The notes under the pieces were generated by a model. It worked only from the letters and a program-made list of their open reading frames with translations, was not told where the DNA came from and did not search any database. Source: Trametopsis cervina (lineage: Eukaryota > Basidiomycota > Agaricomycetes > Polyporales > Irpicaceae). Taken from it: a stretch of 64,000 nt of DNA. Within the stretch, counting starts at the first letter, position 1. Every line of letters starts with the position of its first letter. This document shows, piece by piece, positions 46,311-57,871 of the stretch. Location: NCBI GenBank assembly GCA_022385755.1, contig MU278348.1, positions 190,708-254,707 of the forward strand. The letters run 5' to 3'. The position numbers and the translations under genes were made by a program.

Positions 46311-49300
46311 CTACGTAGAGAAACCGCGAATTTTAGACATACGATTGTCCAACGCTTCCGATACTGCTTTCAATCCCGCCGTAACACCAGTAACCCCCTC
46401 TTCTCCTGAATGTGAGACCCCGCCCATCTCCTTTCGAAGAACAAAATCTGCGAGTTTCACCGCGAATGGACGACTTTTCGGGTTCTTCAAGATGTAGAAT
46501 TCCTTCTCGTCTGCATCTTCGTCGTAGTCGTCCACGTCAGCGTAATCATCGTAGGGGTCTTCACCCTCATGCTTAGGGTCGTGCCGGTTGTGATCGCTCT
46601 TGTTATCCTCGATCAGGTTCTCATCAGAGTCCTCTGCTTGAGCCTGCCCGTGTTCTGCCGGCCACTCCTTTTCATTCTCGAAGCACTTCGCGGCGCGGTG
46701 GGGATCTTCCTCGTAGATGAGGAGCAAAGTGGCGCTGACGACGGGCGGTTTGTGGACGGACAGAGAGTGGGTGAGATCCTTGATTAGCTGTTGAAGCCCT
46801 TGAAGGACGCGAACAAGGGTGTCCTGGGGCAGATGGAATATATATGAAGTCGGCTGCTGTGGAGTGTTCATTGAGACATCATGTTGAGGTGGCTCTGCAT
46901 TTACAAGGAACCGGGCCAAGATCTCGTTAAAGTTCTGGGGAGACGAGGACGAGCCGGTGGTTGGTTCCTTTGCACTACGGGGGTCCCCTTGGAAAGTGTG
47001 AACGTCAAATATCTGTCGTGTCGAGGTCCTCGTTATATATCGCAGTAGAACATGGTAGAATAGCGGCTCACCCAGTGGGACAGATTGACCGCCGGGTTGG
47101 TATTCTTGCTGGTCTCAGAAACCCCGAGGGATATCGCAATGACATTGGGTTGTGCGAACCGATTGAGGATATTCGTGAATGCTACTACATCAGAATGTGC
47201 AGCAAGGTATTAAGTACAGAGCGATACACACAACTGAAAGAAAGTACTCATCTGTCTTGGGCTGCAGCTGTTCATCGTTGTCGAACTGGGTACGCGGACC
47301 AAGCGTGGGCCCTTGATACATCAGCGTGAATGGGGCGAGATACGCATTACTCGGTGCCTTTGAGGAGTATATTGTCTCGTAGAATCTCTTCTCCTCATGA
47401 TGAAGTCGCATGTAGAAGGTTTTGGCGGTCCGGCTGAGTACCGCATTCAGCCGAGCAAGTCTTCTTGACACCCAGTGGTTCTTTTCTCCCTGATAGTACT
47501 TCCGGAGAAGTCGCACGAGTTTGTGGTTGAAAAAGATCGACTGATCAGAGACGCCCTGTTCCCACTGCACGAATAGCTCTCGAGAGGCATAGGGCGATAC
47601 GTGGGTGTCTTCCAGCTGGATGTGGTCCAGGCATAGTTCCGCCAACACGCTTTGAGGGTCTGTTGTCTCCTCGGAGTGTAATGTGTAGGTTGATCGTTCG
47701 ATGAGCTGTCTCGCAGCTCGAAGTACCCGTTTCACGCTCTCGGAGTGGCCAAGTCGTTGTACGACATCCACATTTGTCATCCAGACAAACGTCTGACACA
47801 GTTTCAGGGCTTGAGTAGTGCTCACTGACGTAGGAAGCGCAAGCGCGGTTCTCGAAGGGTGTGTGTTGTACGGTGAACGGGCCAAAGCGTCTAGCCCCTC
47901 CATTATGTAGCCCATACTCTTCGTCCAGTCGTCTGTAGCTTCGGGGTCAGTACTACATCGCAAATACGAGCAAAGACGTACACGGTGGACAACCGTCTCG
48001 TGCTTCCATCAGGCGACCGAAAATAGAATAGCGCATGATCGGGGCTGCAGTATATTTGTGATCCAGCTCCAAGATGGCTTTTATGAATATCCTTGTCGAC
48101 CTTCGCCTGGAGAAAAGCCCTTTCAAGACGTCGTGAAAATCGTCAATGAGGAAAGTACTTGGCTCGTGCGTGATATAAAATATAGTGGTGATAGCGGATG
48201 ATAAAACCTTGGCAAGCCGATCGCTACTGAAGTGAGATGTGTCTCTTGTAACCACATTCTTGGCAGATTTGAGCAGGTATTCCGCAATTCTGAGAGGGAG
48301 AAGGTTATCGGCACCGTTGCTCAGATCCTTCTGTAATAAATCCAGCATCTTCTCGCGCGAGGAATGATCGATGGAAGAGTTCGGTGAGGTCTGCGACACA
48401 GGGGCGGCGGTGTTGACGGCAAGTACTTCCTGTGTCTGTGGCGAGCGGGCGGATGAGTCGTAGAGGGAAACTTCCTGCATTTGTGAAGAGCTGCCGGCAT
48501 CAACATGAGGGACCTCCGGAGTCGTTGTAGGAGGATCAGATGTGCTTATAGGAGGTGACTGCGATGCTTGAGTTCCAGGATCTGCATTAGGAACTTGCGT
48601 CGACGAGAGGTTCGCGAGCGGAGAATGAGCTGTTGCTGTATGCGGAGGGGCCTCTCCTATCTCGCCTCGTGGAGAGGTGGGGGCGATATCGCTGGAAATG
48701 TGGTCCAGATAGGAGAAAGGGTGGGCGGGATCCGCAGTGATACATTCGCCGATAATGGTGTCGAAGCATTCAATGGCGATGCTCAAGTCGATATCGACGA
48801 TCTCTACTACCCGTGTGAGATATTGGAGAACGGCGCACAGCTTCATTATGTCGATGGTACCACGGGGTCGCATGGAGGCGAGCAAGTTCTTGCATATTTG
48901 CGCGCCCCGAGAGTCCAGACATGCGGATATCACCTTTTTGGTCTCCGTGGAGACGTGGTGTGAGGGGTACTGGAGACACGGCCACATAAGGATGGTCAAC
49001 GCTGCGGCTGGCTCTTCTCCACGTGCTATGATCTGTTGTCCCTCTATGTCGCTTGGGACAGGGGTGGGGTGCCCGCTGCCTTCGTCTTCCAGTGTCTCGC
49101 CATACATACAATCCACGAGAATTCGCGTCACCGCGTCCCTGGACCGTTTCGTTACCAAGGGAAGCACTTGCAATAACCGATCATGAGGGCCAGTTTGCTT
49201 CATGATACCTTTGCGGCTGACGGAGAGCAATCGATGATCCAGGGTATGGACGACAAAGTGGACAACCTCGGTCCACGGAGGCCGAGCCTCGCTTACGGCC

Positions 49301-50503
49301 CTCGAAATAGTTGTCGCGAGGAGTTCGTCGTTTGCTTGAATGATATCAACTGATTCCAGGATGGAGAGGTCAACGTTATCTTTGCGAGCTACCGCACCCT
49401 CGTCTACGGTAGCGGCAAACCGTGAGAACTTTTCGAGGCCAGTCTTGAATCCACGAGATAAGCGATATCGCCCAGAAAGACGTCTCGCCCAAGCTGACGC
49501 AAGGCGGTTCGCGTGCCTATAAAACCCGCGAATGATCCATTTGAGGACGTTGTTCTTGTATGAGCACTGAGGAAAGAAGATGGGCAGGGCGGATGTGGTG
49601 AAAATGAAGAGGACCCATCCGACAACAAGAGGCACAGTTGTGTGGCCGACGGTTTCGTGGATGGAAGATGTGTAATAGCACAAGCCTACGAAGAACAAGC
49701 CCAGCGCTATTTGGAGTAGTATAGGAAGTGTGGCCGCTATCTCGAGAACTTGCCATTTTGTTAGGGCAGGTTCACGTAGATGGCGTATGCGAAGCTGGGC
49801 GCGAGGGGACGGTAAATCGAAGGTGAGGTGCTCCCGAAGCCACTGCTTGACTAATATCCCCAGCGAAGCCGTGATAAGACTAAGGACTAGGCTGGAAAAC
49901 CAGAGCACGTTGACTCGAATCGCGTTGGTACTTGGTTGGAAAGGCGGCGAGGGCGCGGCTGTCGAAGTTGCCGTAGTGTTCAGCATCCCGCCAGTAGGCT
50001 GAATCGTATAGCTGGCCGTCTGATTGACAAGTTGCTGAACGGACTGGGTCAGTACAGAAATTCTGTCTTCCTTCAGTTCCTTTTGAGACTCGATTAAAAA
50101 CGCCGTGAGGACGGCAGAGAACAACCCAGCCTGGATTGATTACATCAATTATATATGATTTCTGTCATCGCAAATGGCGTACCACGACAAGGAGCGTGTC
50201 GATATCGTCCTTGTGGCCATCTATCTTCTCTTTGTCGAAATTCTTAACCGTATCCCCCATTGCGGCCCATCCAGACTTATGGTTGGATCCTAACACGTAG
50301 GGAAGGGAAGCCTCTAACGGTGCGAGGGAGGGGGGATGATTCTGCATCCTGTTATCATGGTTGGATCCTACCACGTAGGCAGAGGAAGCCCCCGACGGTG
50401 TGAGGGAGGGGGGGTGGTTCTGCACCCTGTTATCATGGTTGGATCCTACTACGCAGGCAGGGGAAGCCCCCGATGGTGCGAGGGAGGGGGGGTGGTTCTG
50501 CAT
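46311..50503 (-). CDS. DUF6535-type membrane protein with N-terminal 26-residue repeats
   Basis: The start at 50503 opens three 26-residue repeats (MQNHPPSLAPSGASPACVVG and variants). These are followed by GWAAMGDTVKNFDKEKIDG and, after an intron near 50130, AGLFSAVLTAFLIES. This is the signature start of the DUF6535 family, with hydrophobic helices at VLWFSSLVLSLITASLGILV, ILLQIALGLFFVGLCYY and PLVVGWVLFIFTTSALPIFF. A long helical C-terminal region follows to about 47200. After one or more introns near 46920-47220, an acidic tail (DDYADVDDYDEDADE) ends at 46311. DUF6535 proteins are numerous in mushrooms and uncharacterised. The repeats are unusual for the family. Confidence 0.75.
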
Positions 50504-50515
50504 CCTGTTATCTTG
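50281..50515. repeat. 78-bp tandem repeat, three units, in coding sequence
   Basis: The string GAAGCC begins equivalent units at 50307, 50385 and 50463, exactly 78 bases apart. Units include GGTTGGATCCTA and GTGCGAGGGAGGGGGG. The second and third differ at only a few positions; the first is more diverged. The frame is preserved (26 codons per unit) and the ATG of the DUF6535 gene lies in the third unit. Confidence 0.9.
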
Positions 50516-51615
50516 AAAGTCAACTTCCGAGTGTAGCTAATGCTGACGATGATCTAGTTTGCAAGATGGTCTTGTGTGGTAGAATGGTCTACTTACAGAT
50601 GCTTGGAGATGAGGATGCTGCTTTGACCGCCACGGAACGAGAGCTATTTGTAAGAGGCTCCGTGCATCCTGAGTGGGCCAGGAAACTATCTTTAGCTGCG
50701 TAGCGCTTCAAAAGAGTTTCGTTTCCTGTTAATTATACCAACTCTGGAACCGTCAGTGCAGTGTGCACAACCGTGTGAAGGCTTTCCGACCATGCATCAA
50801 CGCTATCACTGATCATCTACAAAAATCGTCAATGCTCCTCCGTCGGACATGGAGTGGGCACAACGTTAAACGCACCTAGCCCATGCTGTAGATTTGGAGG
50901 CGTGGACACAGTACGCAAATTACGACACCTGGGTACAATACAACTTCAGAATAGGAAGACAAATGGTCATCACTGGCTCCTTACTTGTATTTCCTATATA
51001 ACGAGGACTGTACAAGGGGCTAGTTAGTACTTGAGCATACCAGCTGCAGCCTCAACCAGCGCGTCTTCCAAACACGTGTACATGGTCTTTACATAACAGA
51101 CGCGCGTGTGCCCCAATTTGTCAATGGAAGGGTGTACCGTAGTACACCCCGTCGTACCGTACTGACTAAGGTCTTGCCATAATACGCCAAATGTTGGCCT
51201 TCAAACCAGATTCATGCCCCTAAGCCATCTTCCTTCACTCCCGGCGAAGCTCTTATCTGCGGAAGCCCACCTGTCTCCGATTACAGACCCTGGTTGAGCA
51301 CGATGTTCTCAACGTTCCACAGGCTGGCCCATGCCAAATCCAGGTTCAGTCTCTCTCACCGTTTTCACACTTCCACAGTTATAAGCGCGTCTTGAGGCCA
51401 TGCATGTCAGGGTGCATATCTTCCATTTCCTGATAAATGCATCTGTCATTTCACCGGGCGTCGAACAATGCCGTGACACTACGTGTATAAGTAGCTGGTG
51501 AGTACCGCTCGTAGATTTCGTTGGTCATATTTCATTCCAGCACAACATACAAGAGACTACCTTTCTGCTTGAGTCTCTCTGCCATATCAACCTTAGTCCG
51601 AGTTGTAATTTGTAC
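50504..51615. other. Intergenic between divergent genes
   Basis: The flank of the DUF6535 start continues the repeat for about ten bases. The remainder shows no exon. Both promoters (50503 minus, 51616 plus) should be here. Confidence 0.45.
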
Positions 51616-53351
51616 ATGGCACAAGACACAGCCATTGCTCGGACAGAAATGTAAGTGTCAGGATATATCCCGGATATGTAATTTTTACATTCAGCGCCAG
51701 GCCAGGACTGGCCACGGTGGTGCTTGACAGCGGAATTCGCTGCTATACTTCAGTAGCGCCAGGAAATATCAGGGAAGCTAGGGTGGATATGTCTTTTGAA
51801 GAACAGCAAGGAGCATTATTGTCTGGCAATCGAGGCGAGTTGTATATTATCTCCATCAATCTGAAGCATCTACTCATTATTTTTCTGTTTGCAGCCAAAT
51901 TGCGGCCTGATAAGTCTTTGTGGCGTGATTGTAACCTCCCGTCCTTTATGAGTCATGACGTGCGCTGATACAGAACGTTAGTCCCAGGGCCGCAGATGCC
52001 TGTGACCGACCAGCTCAACAACATCTGCACCTTGTCCAAAGTAAGGATCCATCAATCCTCTCGTATTGTGGCTATTCACCGTTGCTGTCTTAGTGGTCCA
52101 CCAGTGGGAGCAGATGCAACATATGCTTATTCTATCAAGGAGCCGGGAATGAGATACAATACCTGAAACAAACAGACTCTAATCGGCCATGGACAATGTG
52201 GAGTACTGGTCCTGGAGAAGAAGACACGTTGCCTCTACGCGGTACAAGTATTGCAGGAGTTTCTTCCAAGAGAATGGATCGTATTGCGTTATTTTATCAA
52301 AATGAGGACGACATTATTATTATGAAGTGGTATCCTCGCAATCACTGGATGCCTTGGCTTTCTGACGCACTTCTGTAGAAACTGGACCCACGAGGGTAAA
52401 TGGTCTCGCAAGGAAACCTGTCTGTGGAAAGCTGCTCATCTTACAGGCATTGCGGCCACCACTTGTGACGGTCATGTTATATGCAATACATCGTATGGTC
52501 CAGTTGCTGATCTATCCCTTTTAGACGCTACGACTGCTATGATCTATTGGCAAGACCCCGATTACACTATTCGTGAATCGCGGGTAGACTTAGAAAAAGG
52601 AGTGATGTAGGTGATTATGTTGTTGCAAGCCGTGGCCGCAGAGCTAACACAGTCCAAGTGAAAACGGAGAACTAGTGGTTATGACCAAGAAGCTGTGTTC
52701 CACTATGGCTGCCGTGTCATGGAAGCTGGATGAATCGTCGGATCCAGACATAAGGTACGCCACCTTGAATCCCAATACGTTGGAGGGAGTATAATTTGCT
52801 TTCCAGATTGTATTGTCAGAAACCACCAGACTCGATTATGGAATTCACGTATTCTCTGAATGAGTCTTCCGGCCGTCATTGTTGGACGCGGTTAGTGTCC
52901 ACGTTTGGCAACGTATTAGCTGCAGACTGATTGCTCTACGCAGAGGATCGGACACCGAAGCTATTGGCGTCGAGAAGCTGACTGCATTTGTACGGGAGAG
53001 CGGTAGGGCGCAAAATGCCTGCGTAAATCTTATGTGGATCTGTAAGGATGATCCGGAAAATCAAGTGAGTGCTACGTGCTCCGTTAATTGCAATATGCAA
53101 AATTTAGGAAATCTCTCTCGAAGGTCTACACCCTACAACACCGTGCATACATCACACGCGCACAGAACCATAAACCACTGTGGTTTGATCCTGCCATCAT
53201 TTGCAAACTCGGCGAGGAGGGGACACAGACACATACGCCAGATGAATTTATTTTCGAAGAACTTTTTCAGGAGCTACGGATGGCGTATGAATACGTGCAA
53301 GGGGCTATCACCAGATTTCCTACACGCATTCCTGGCTTAGGTGCACGGTGA
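51616..53351 (+). CDS. Fungal beta-propeller lectin-like protein
   Basis: A gene model starts MAQDTAIARTE at 51616 and continues in several short exons. Repeated blade motifs are visible: GIRCYTSVAPGNIREARVD near 51730, CNICLFYQGAGNEIQYLK near 52115, IAGVSSKRMDRIALFYQNED near 52250, MIYWQDPDYTIRESRVD near 52540, and LYCQKPPDSIMEF near 52810. The pattern of an aromatic-Tyr-Gln turn followed by I.E and a later Trp is that of the Aleuria-type fucose-binding lectins, six-bladed propellers that bind L-fucose between blades. The last exons (to the TGA at 53351) encode a less regular region (FDPAIICKLGEEG). Intron borders between 51830 and 52060 are uncertain; one may be GC-AG. No signal peptide is seen, as in cytosolic fungal lectins. 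Confidence 0.55.
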
Positions 53352-54080
53352 ACCAACAATGTGTGCCGCTCTGGCGTTGTTGTTTATGACATCGACGGAC
53401 TGTAACATATGTACTTGTTCCCGTCCAACCAATACCCAGCGAGACGAATTTGTCGGAAGGCAGACGCAACATTGGACGTGCATATACAGTTAGGGGTGAA
53501 GAGGTAGTCATCACGACACATGCAGAATATAACTGACGTACAATCTTACATCATCGCGTGCTCAGTACAGCTCTGAATCGCGCCACCCTTGTATCAAGCC
53601 TACAGGATATCAACTGCTCTCAGGAAGATGACTGGAAGCATACCGTGGAGGATAGCCAGAAAGCAGCTCTCCAGTATTACTCGAGTTTGACTAATTACTT
53701 ATATGACATCGACTCCGCAAAATGGACAACTGACCACCGAACCGGAGCGCCTCACAGCTGCCACGACTGCCGCGGTGTGCAGAACGCGTTGCGCTTCTCT
53801 GACGCTCAGGGTTCACGCCCGACAGCGTGTGGAATGTACGATAATTATTATTGGTCGCGGCCAGTGCGATAGAGCGATCGAGGATTGTCAGCCTATTGGT
53901 GCCGAAGTTCCGCGTAATATCACTTCTATTCATACTTTCGCGCCTGATACGGCTTTGAGTTCGCTCACGCATCTTCCGTAGTATTTTCAGCATAGTTTCC
54001 GCATTGAGAGGAGAGTGCTCGGATTCCCTTGTATGATTACGTTTCTGAATTATAAAGTGAACTAGGCCGTGCTCAGCCCA
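53352..54080. other. Unassigned segment with an isolated open frame
   Basis: A plus-strand frame at about 53560-53870 encodes STALNRATLVSSLQDINC and KAALQYYSSLTNYLYDID, which look coding. No start, splice partners or family could be assigned. It might be a separate small gene or further exons downstream of the lectin-like gene. Confidence 0.35.
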
Positions 54081-55694
54081 CTATACCCATCGTACCTTGT
54101 CTCCCTCAGCGCTGCCTATCCAATACGGCCGCAGAACATTGGGAAGATCAAGTCCTACCAGCGCCCCTGCATCATCGAAACGTGCGCCATTCTCCAGCAA
54201 AGCCACTATTAGTCTCGGGATAGCAGCAGCAGTGCCATTAAGCGTGTGTGCAAATGATGTAGTGGCAGATAAACCATCGGCGGGAGAGCCATCTTTCCGG
54301 TAGCGAATGTGAAGACGGCGCGCCTGGAAGTCCGTGCAGTTAGAAGTAGAGGAGATCTCCCCCCACTTTCCACGGCCGGGCATCCAGGCCTCCATGTCGT
54401 ATTTGCGATACGCGCTTGCGCCCAGTTCTTCTGTGGGCATGTCGAGAACCCTAAACGTTTCCTCATGTTAGCATGGTTATTAACACTTCTCCGCCTACCA
54501 CTCACCGGAAAGTAAGGCCAAGGCCTTCGAAAATCTCCGTCTGAACGCTTCTGAGCTCATTCATGATCGCCTCGCTCTGATCTTCCGCGGCCACGACGAA
54601 CAGCTCGAGCTTCGTAAATTGGTGGACCCTGTACAAGCCCCGGGTATCTGCACCGCGCGCGCCTGCTTCCGCGCGGAATGCACGTCCTAGCCCCACAACT
54701 TTCACCGGCAGTTGTTTTGGTAAAAATATCTTGTTCGCGAACATGCCCGCTAGTGGTATCTCAGCCGTACCAGCCAACACGAGGTCGAGGTGATTCTCCT
54801 CTGCGCCGCTAGTGCCAGGGATAGCGTTTGAGACATGGTACATTTGGGACACGGGTGTAGCGCTGTCTGGATCGCGTGGTTGAAACCCGCACCGGTAGGC
54901 TATGTCGCTGCGCACGACGTCTGGCGTGGTCACAGGGGTAAACCCTCGACGGACCGCAATAGACAGGGCATAGTTCGTGAGCGCCATCTCCAGCAAGGCA
55001 CCCTCCTGGAGGAGATAGTACCACGAAGAACCTGTCACGGTTGCTGCGGCTTCTAGGTCCAGCAGACCGAGCTGCCGGCCTACGGCCACGTGGTCTCGCG
55101 AGGCAGTTGCTGGGAGTGGGGGTGGCCCATGCTCTGAGAGCGTGACAGCAACGGATTCAGGCCCGATAGGCGTGTCTGGATGGGTATCGTTTGGAACCGA
55201 TAACGTGAGGCGGAAGAGTTCGTCGTCTACTTCAGCGAGCTTCCCCTCGAGCATGGAGATCTCTGACTTCAATGCTTTCGCTTCCTGGAGGACTGCTTGC
55301 TTCCTTTGTGCGTCCTTGGCAACCTGTTTGATGCGGTCGCCGACCAAAGACTGTTCGTGTCGCCGTGTATTCAGCGTGCTTGAGAGTGTCTTTTGCTCTT
55401 CGTATAATTTGTTTATTCGTAGTAGCGCGCCCACAGGTAAGGCGGCCTTCCGATTAAACGCATTGTGTGACTTGAATACCGTGTTGTCGGTTACATCACG
55501 GTAGTTTAGCCTAGGCCTGGGCAATCCAGAACTACTACTGTTCGTTGTAATAGCGCGGTATTCATTGATACCAGCTAGATAAATCAACGTGTCAGTAGAT
55601 TGGACGTCTTATGAGGTATTCACCAACCAATACCAACGTGGCAACGTTCTCTACAACGTTGAAGAGCACGAGGAAGTCGACATGCTCCCAACAT
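54081..55694 (-). CDS. DIA4: Seryl-tRNA synthetase, mitochondrial type
   Basis: Three exons (55694..55628, 55574..54506 and 54450..54081) give 501 residues in phase. The first exon encodes [20 protein letters not shown], an Arg-rich amphipathic presequence without acids, as expected for mitochondrial import. A coiled-coil arm follows ([20 protein letters not shown] to [10 protein letters not shown]), which grips the tRNA-Ser long arm. The class II core has the TAEIPLAGM serine-binding loop, motif 2 ([20 protein letters not shown]), HQFTKLELF, and motif 3 ([17 protein letters not shown]). It charges mitochondrial tRNA-Ser. It is divergent from UTP11 across 296 bases. Confidence 0.92.
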
Positions 55695-55990
55695 AGAGAT
55701 ACGTATCTCCTTTCGCTTACAGGGCAGGCAGCCTGCCTGACTTTCGCACGATTTGCAGTGGACGATGATTTGGGTTCGAACAAACCCCCGAAGCACGGAA
55801 CGGCCAAGCGTCGGAATTGGGACGCCACAAAGTTTGATCGGATCAAACCAAGGGTCGATGCTTGAATTTTCCGAGCCTGCTCTGAGCAACTTGTTTCTGC
55901 CACCGTCTTGTCACCCTTTTGTTGCAAACCAGTTCATTCTAGCTTGCTTGCTCTCAGACTCATTCCTGCAAGTCACAAGATATTTCCATC
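55695..55990. promoter_or_regulatory. Divergent promoter, mitochondrial SerRS and UTP11
   Basis: Two start codons on opposite strands, 296 bases apart, imply shared upstream DNA. The 60 bases before the UTP11 start are pyrimidine-rich. No specific site is assigned. Confidence 0.5.
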
Positions 55991-57206
55991 ATGTCTTCTC
56001 TTCGCAATTCTTTGCACAGGCGTAACCACAAGGAGCGGTCGCAACTCGCTCACCGCAGCCGCCTCGGTATACTTGAGAAGCACAAGGACTATGTGCTACG
56101 TGCAAGGGACTATCACTCCAAGCAGGACAGGATCACCAGACTTAGGCAAAAGGCGTCAGAGAGGAATAAGGATGAGTTCTACTTTGGAATGGTCAGAGGG
56201 AAGACAGAGGTGCGCATTGGTACATCTTCGGCTTCCTGGATTTTATCAATTGAGTTCGCTAGGGTGGTGTGCATGTACAAGAAAGGGGGAACGTTGCATT
56301 GCCCATAGATATGGTTAAGGTGTTGAAGTCACAAGATTCTAACTACATAAGAACAATGCGCACGACCAACTCAAAGGTATGCATTTTTGATTTCTCCGCG
56401 TGCAGCTCACTCTCAACACGTTCGTTTCAGAAAATTGACAAGCTGAAAACTCAATTGAGTGCTCTGGCGGACCTCATCAAACCTCTTGGTGAAGGGAGCG
56501 ACGAGGACGAGGATACATTGAACGAGCAGGAACTGGCTATTCTGAGGGAAGCTGACATAATATCACCACCCGGTCAGAAGCAGAAGAAGAGAAGAAAGCC
56601 GACGGGTCGTCACATCTTGTTCGCTGAAAGTGAAGATCAAGGTACGTTCGCCATGAGAATGTAGTCCGTTTATCTCATCACAACTTAACTATAGCACGTG
56701 AATACACTACTCCACATAAGACGACGGAGCCAGTTGTCGAGAACAGCATGGATGTAGAAGAAGAATGGGAAGATCTAGGATGGAAGACGGATGACAGCGT
56801 CAAGGTCTCAAAGCGCAAGGGGAAAGCGAGGATGGATCAGGCAGGGATAGACTCGCTTGAAAAGCAAAGGAAGGAGGAAGCCACAGTACGTCTCGTCTTA
56901 AGCTGCATATTTATACCGGCTAATTCGAGCAAAAAACAAAAGGAACATCGCACAAGATTGCTGAAGGAACTCTCTGCGCGGTTACACCGGGATACCCAAC
57001 TACGCTATGCCGAGCGGGAACTCGAGATGCAAAAGCTGCTTATGGGCAAGGGGGCTTCTCGGAAATTAAGTGGACTGGAGAAGGTGCAAGGTGGAAAGGA
57101 TGAGGATAATGCGGACGATAGTGACCAAGAGAGGCGTCCCCGCAACGCCGACGAAAAGACCTGGAAGCCAAAGGTGTACAAATGGAGGTTAGAGAGGAAG
57201 CGGTAA
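55991..57206 (+). CDS. utp11: U3 snoRNA-associated protein UTP11
   Basis: Five exons (55991..56209, 56263..56376, 56431..56641, 56695..56885 and 56943..57206) give 332 residues in phase. The N terminus [18 protein letters not shown] is diagnostic, followed by [32 protein letters not shown] and, across the first intron, [10 protein letters not shown]. The middle is acidic (LGWKTDD region) and the C terminus basic ([13 protein letters not shown]). UTP11 is a small-subunit processome component needed for 18S rRNA maturation in the nucleolus. The length and order match the family. Confidence 0.92.
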
Positions 57207-57496
57207 GAGGCCTCGGCAGCGAGCCTCATTCTCCGTATATGTGTTTTGGCAGGCGATCATGTGTCTGATCCTCGGTATTACCCAATGAAATGACCTACAC
57301 GCACTTGTTCCGACATGGGTGGTCCAATTGTAGGGCAGACGCTCATCATTCAACAGCGGGAACATCATACATCACAGACGGGAAATCAGGAAACTGGGTA
57401 GTATGGAGGACGAGATCGGGGGTGTGCTACAGACGGTGGCGAATTAACACGGTTCAGAGTATCTTGCCTCCTACTATAGCTAGCCTACCGGACAGC

Positions 57497-57871
57497 CTAG
57501 AGCTCTAGGGCTACACAAGCCTGTCTTGCAGCCTCCTCCCTTGCAGTTCTTTTGTTCTTGGCTACAGCTTCGCCCTTGACCTCGCCATCAACTTTAAGAG
57601 TGGGATGAGACGAAGAAGCATGAATGTAATTCGAAACTCACTTTTACATTTCACGGTCCACTGGTCTGCTTCAAACCCCTCTTGGTATGATATACGGTAC
57701 GTAGGGGAGCCTTGCATTGCTTGGAACGCTGGAGCATATGTTAGTCTACCGGGTCTAGTGTTCTTTCAACTACGTGAAGTGCATACCATTGTTGAGTTTG
57801 ACTTGGTACGCTATTTGAAAGCCTGTTAGTATATACGAGGTCGGTCACACGATCTACTTACAGGTCGGCAT
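57497..57871 (-). CDS. Stand-alone double-stranded RNA-binding domain protein, 71 residues
   Basis: Four short exons chain in phase: 57871..57862 (10 bp), 57810..57787 (24 bp), 57728..57642 (87 bp) and 57591..57497 (95 bp). The product is a single dsRBD and little else. It starts MPTSYQVKLNN, continues SPTYRISYQEG and TVKCKIDGEVKGEAV, and ends with the classic basic second helix AKNKRTAREEAARQACVAL. The conserved features are the alpha-beta-beta-beta-alpha order, the G of the second strand and the KNKR.A.EEAA helix that contacts the RNA backbone. Acceptors and donors are all GT-AG. No catalytic domain is attached. It could be a regulator of RNA-silencing enzymes, but that is inference. Confidence 0.75.

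Noticed and set aside
55780..55810. TRGGTTCGAAC-like string suggesting a tRNA B box
   Set aside because: No matching A box, acceptor stem or anticodon arm could be folded around it.
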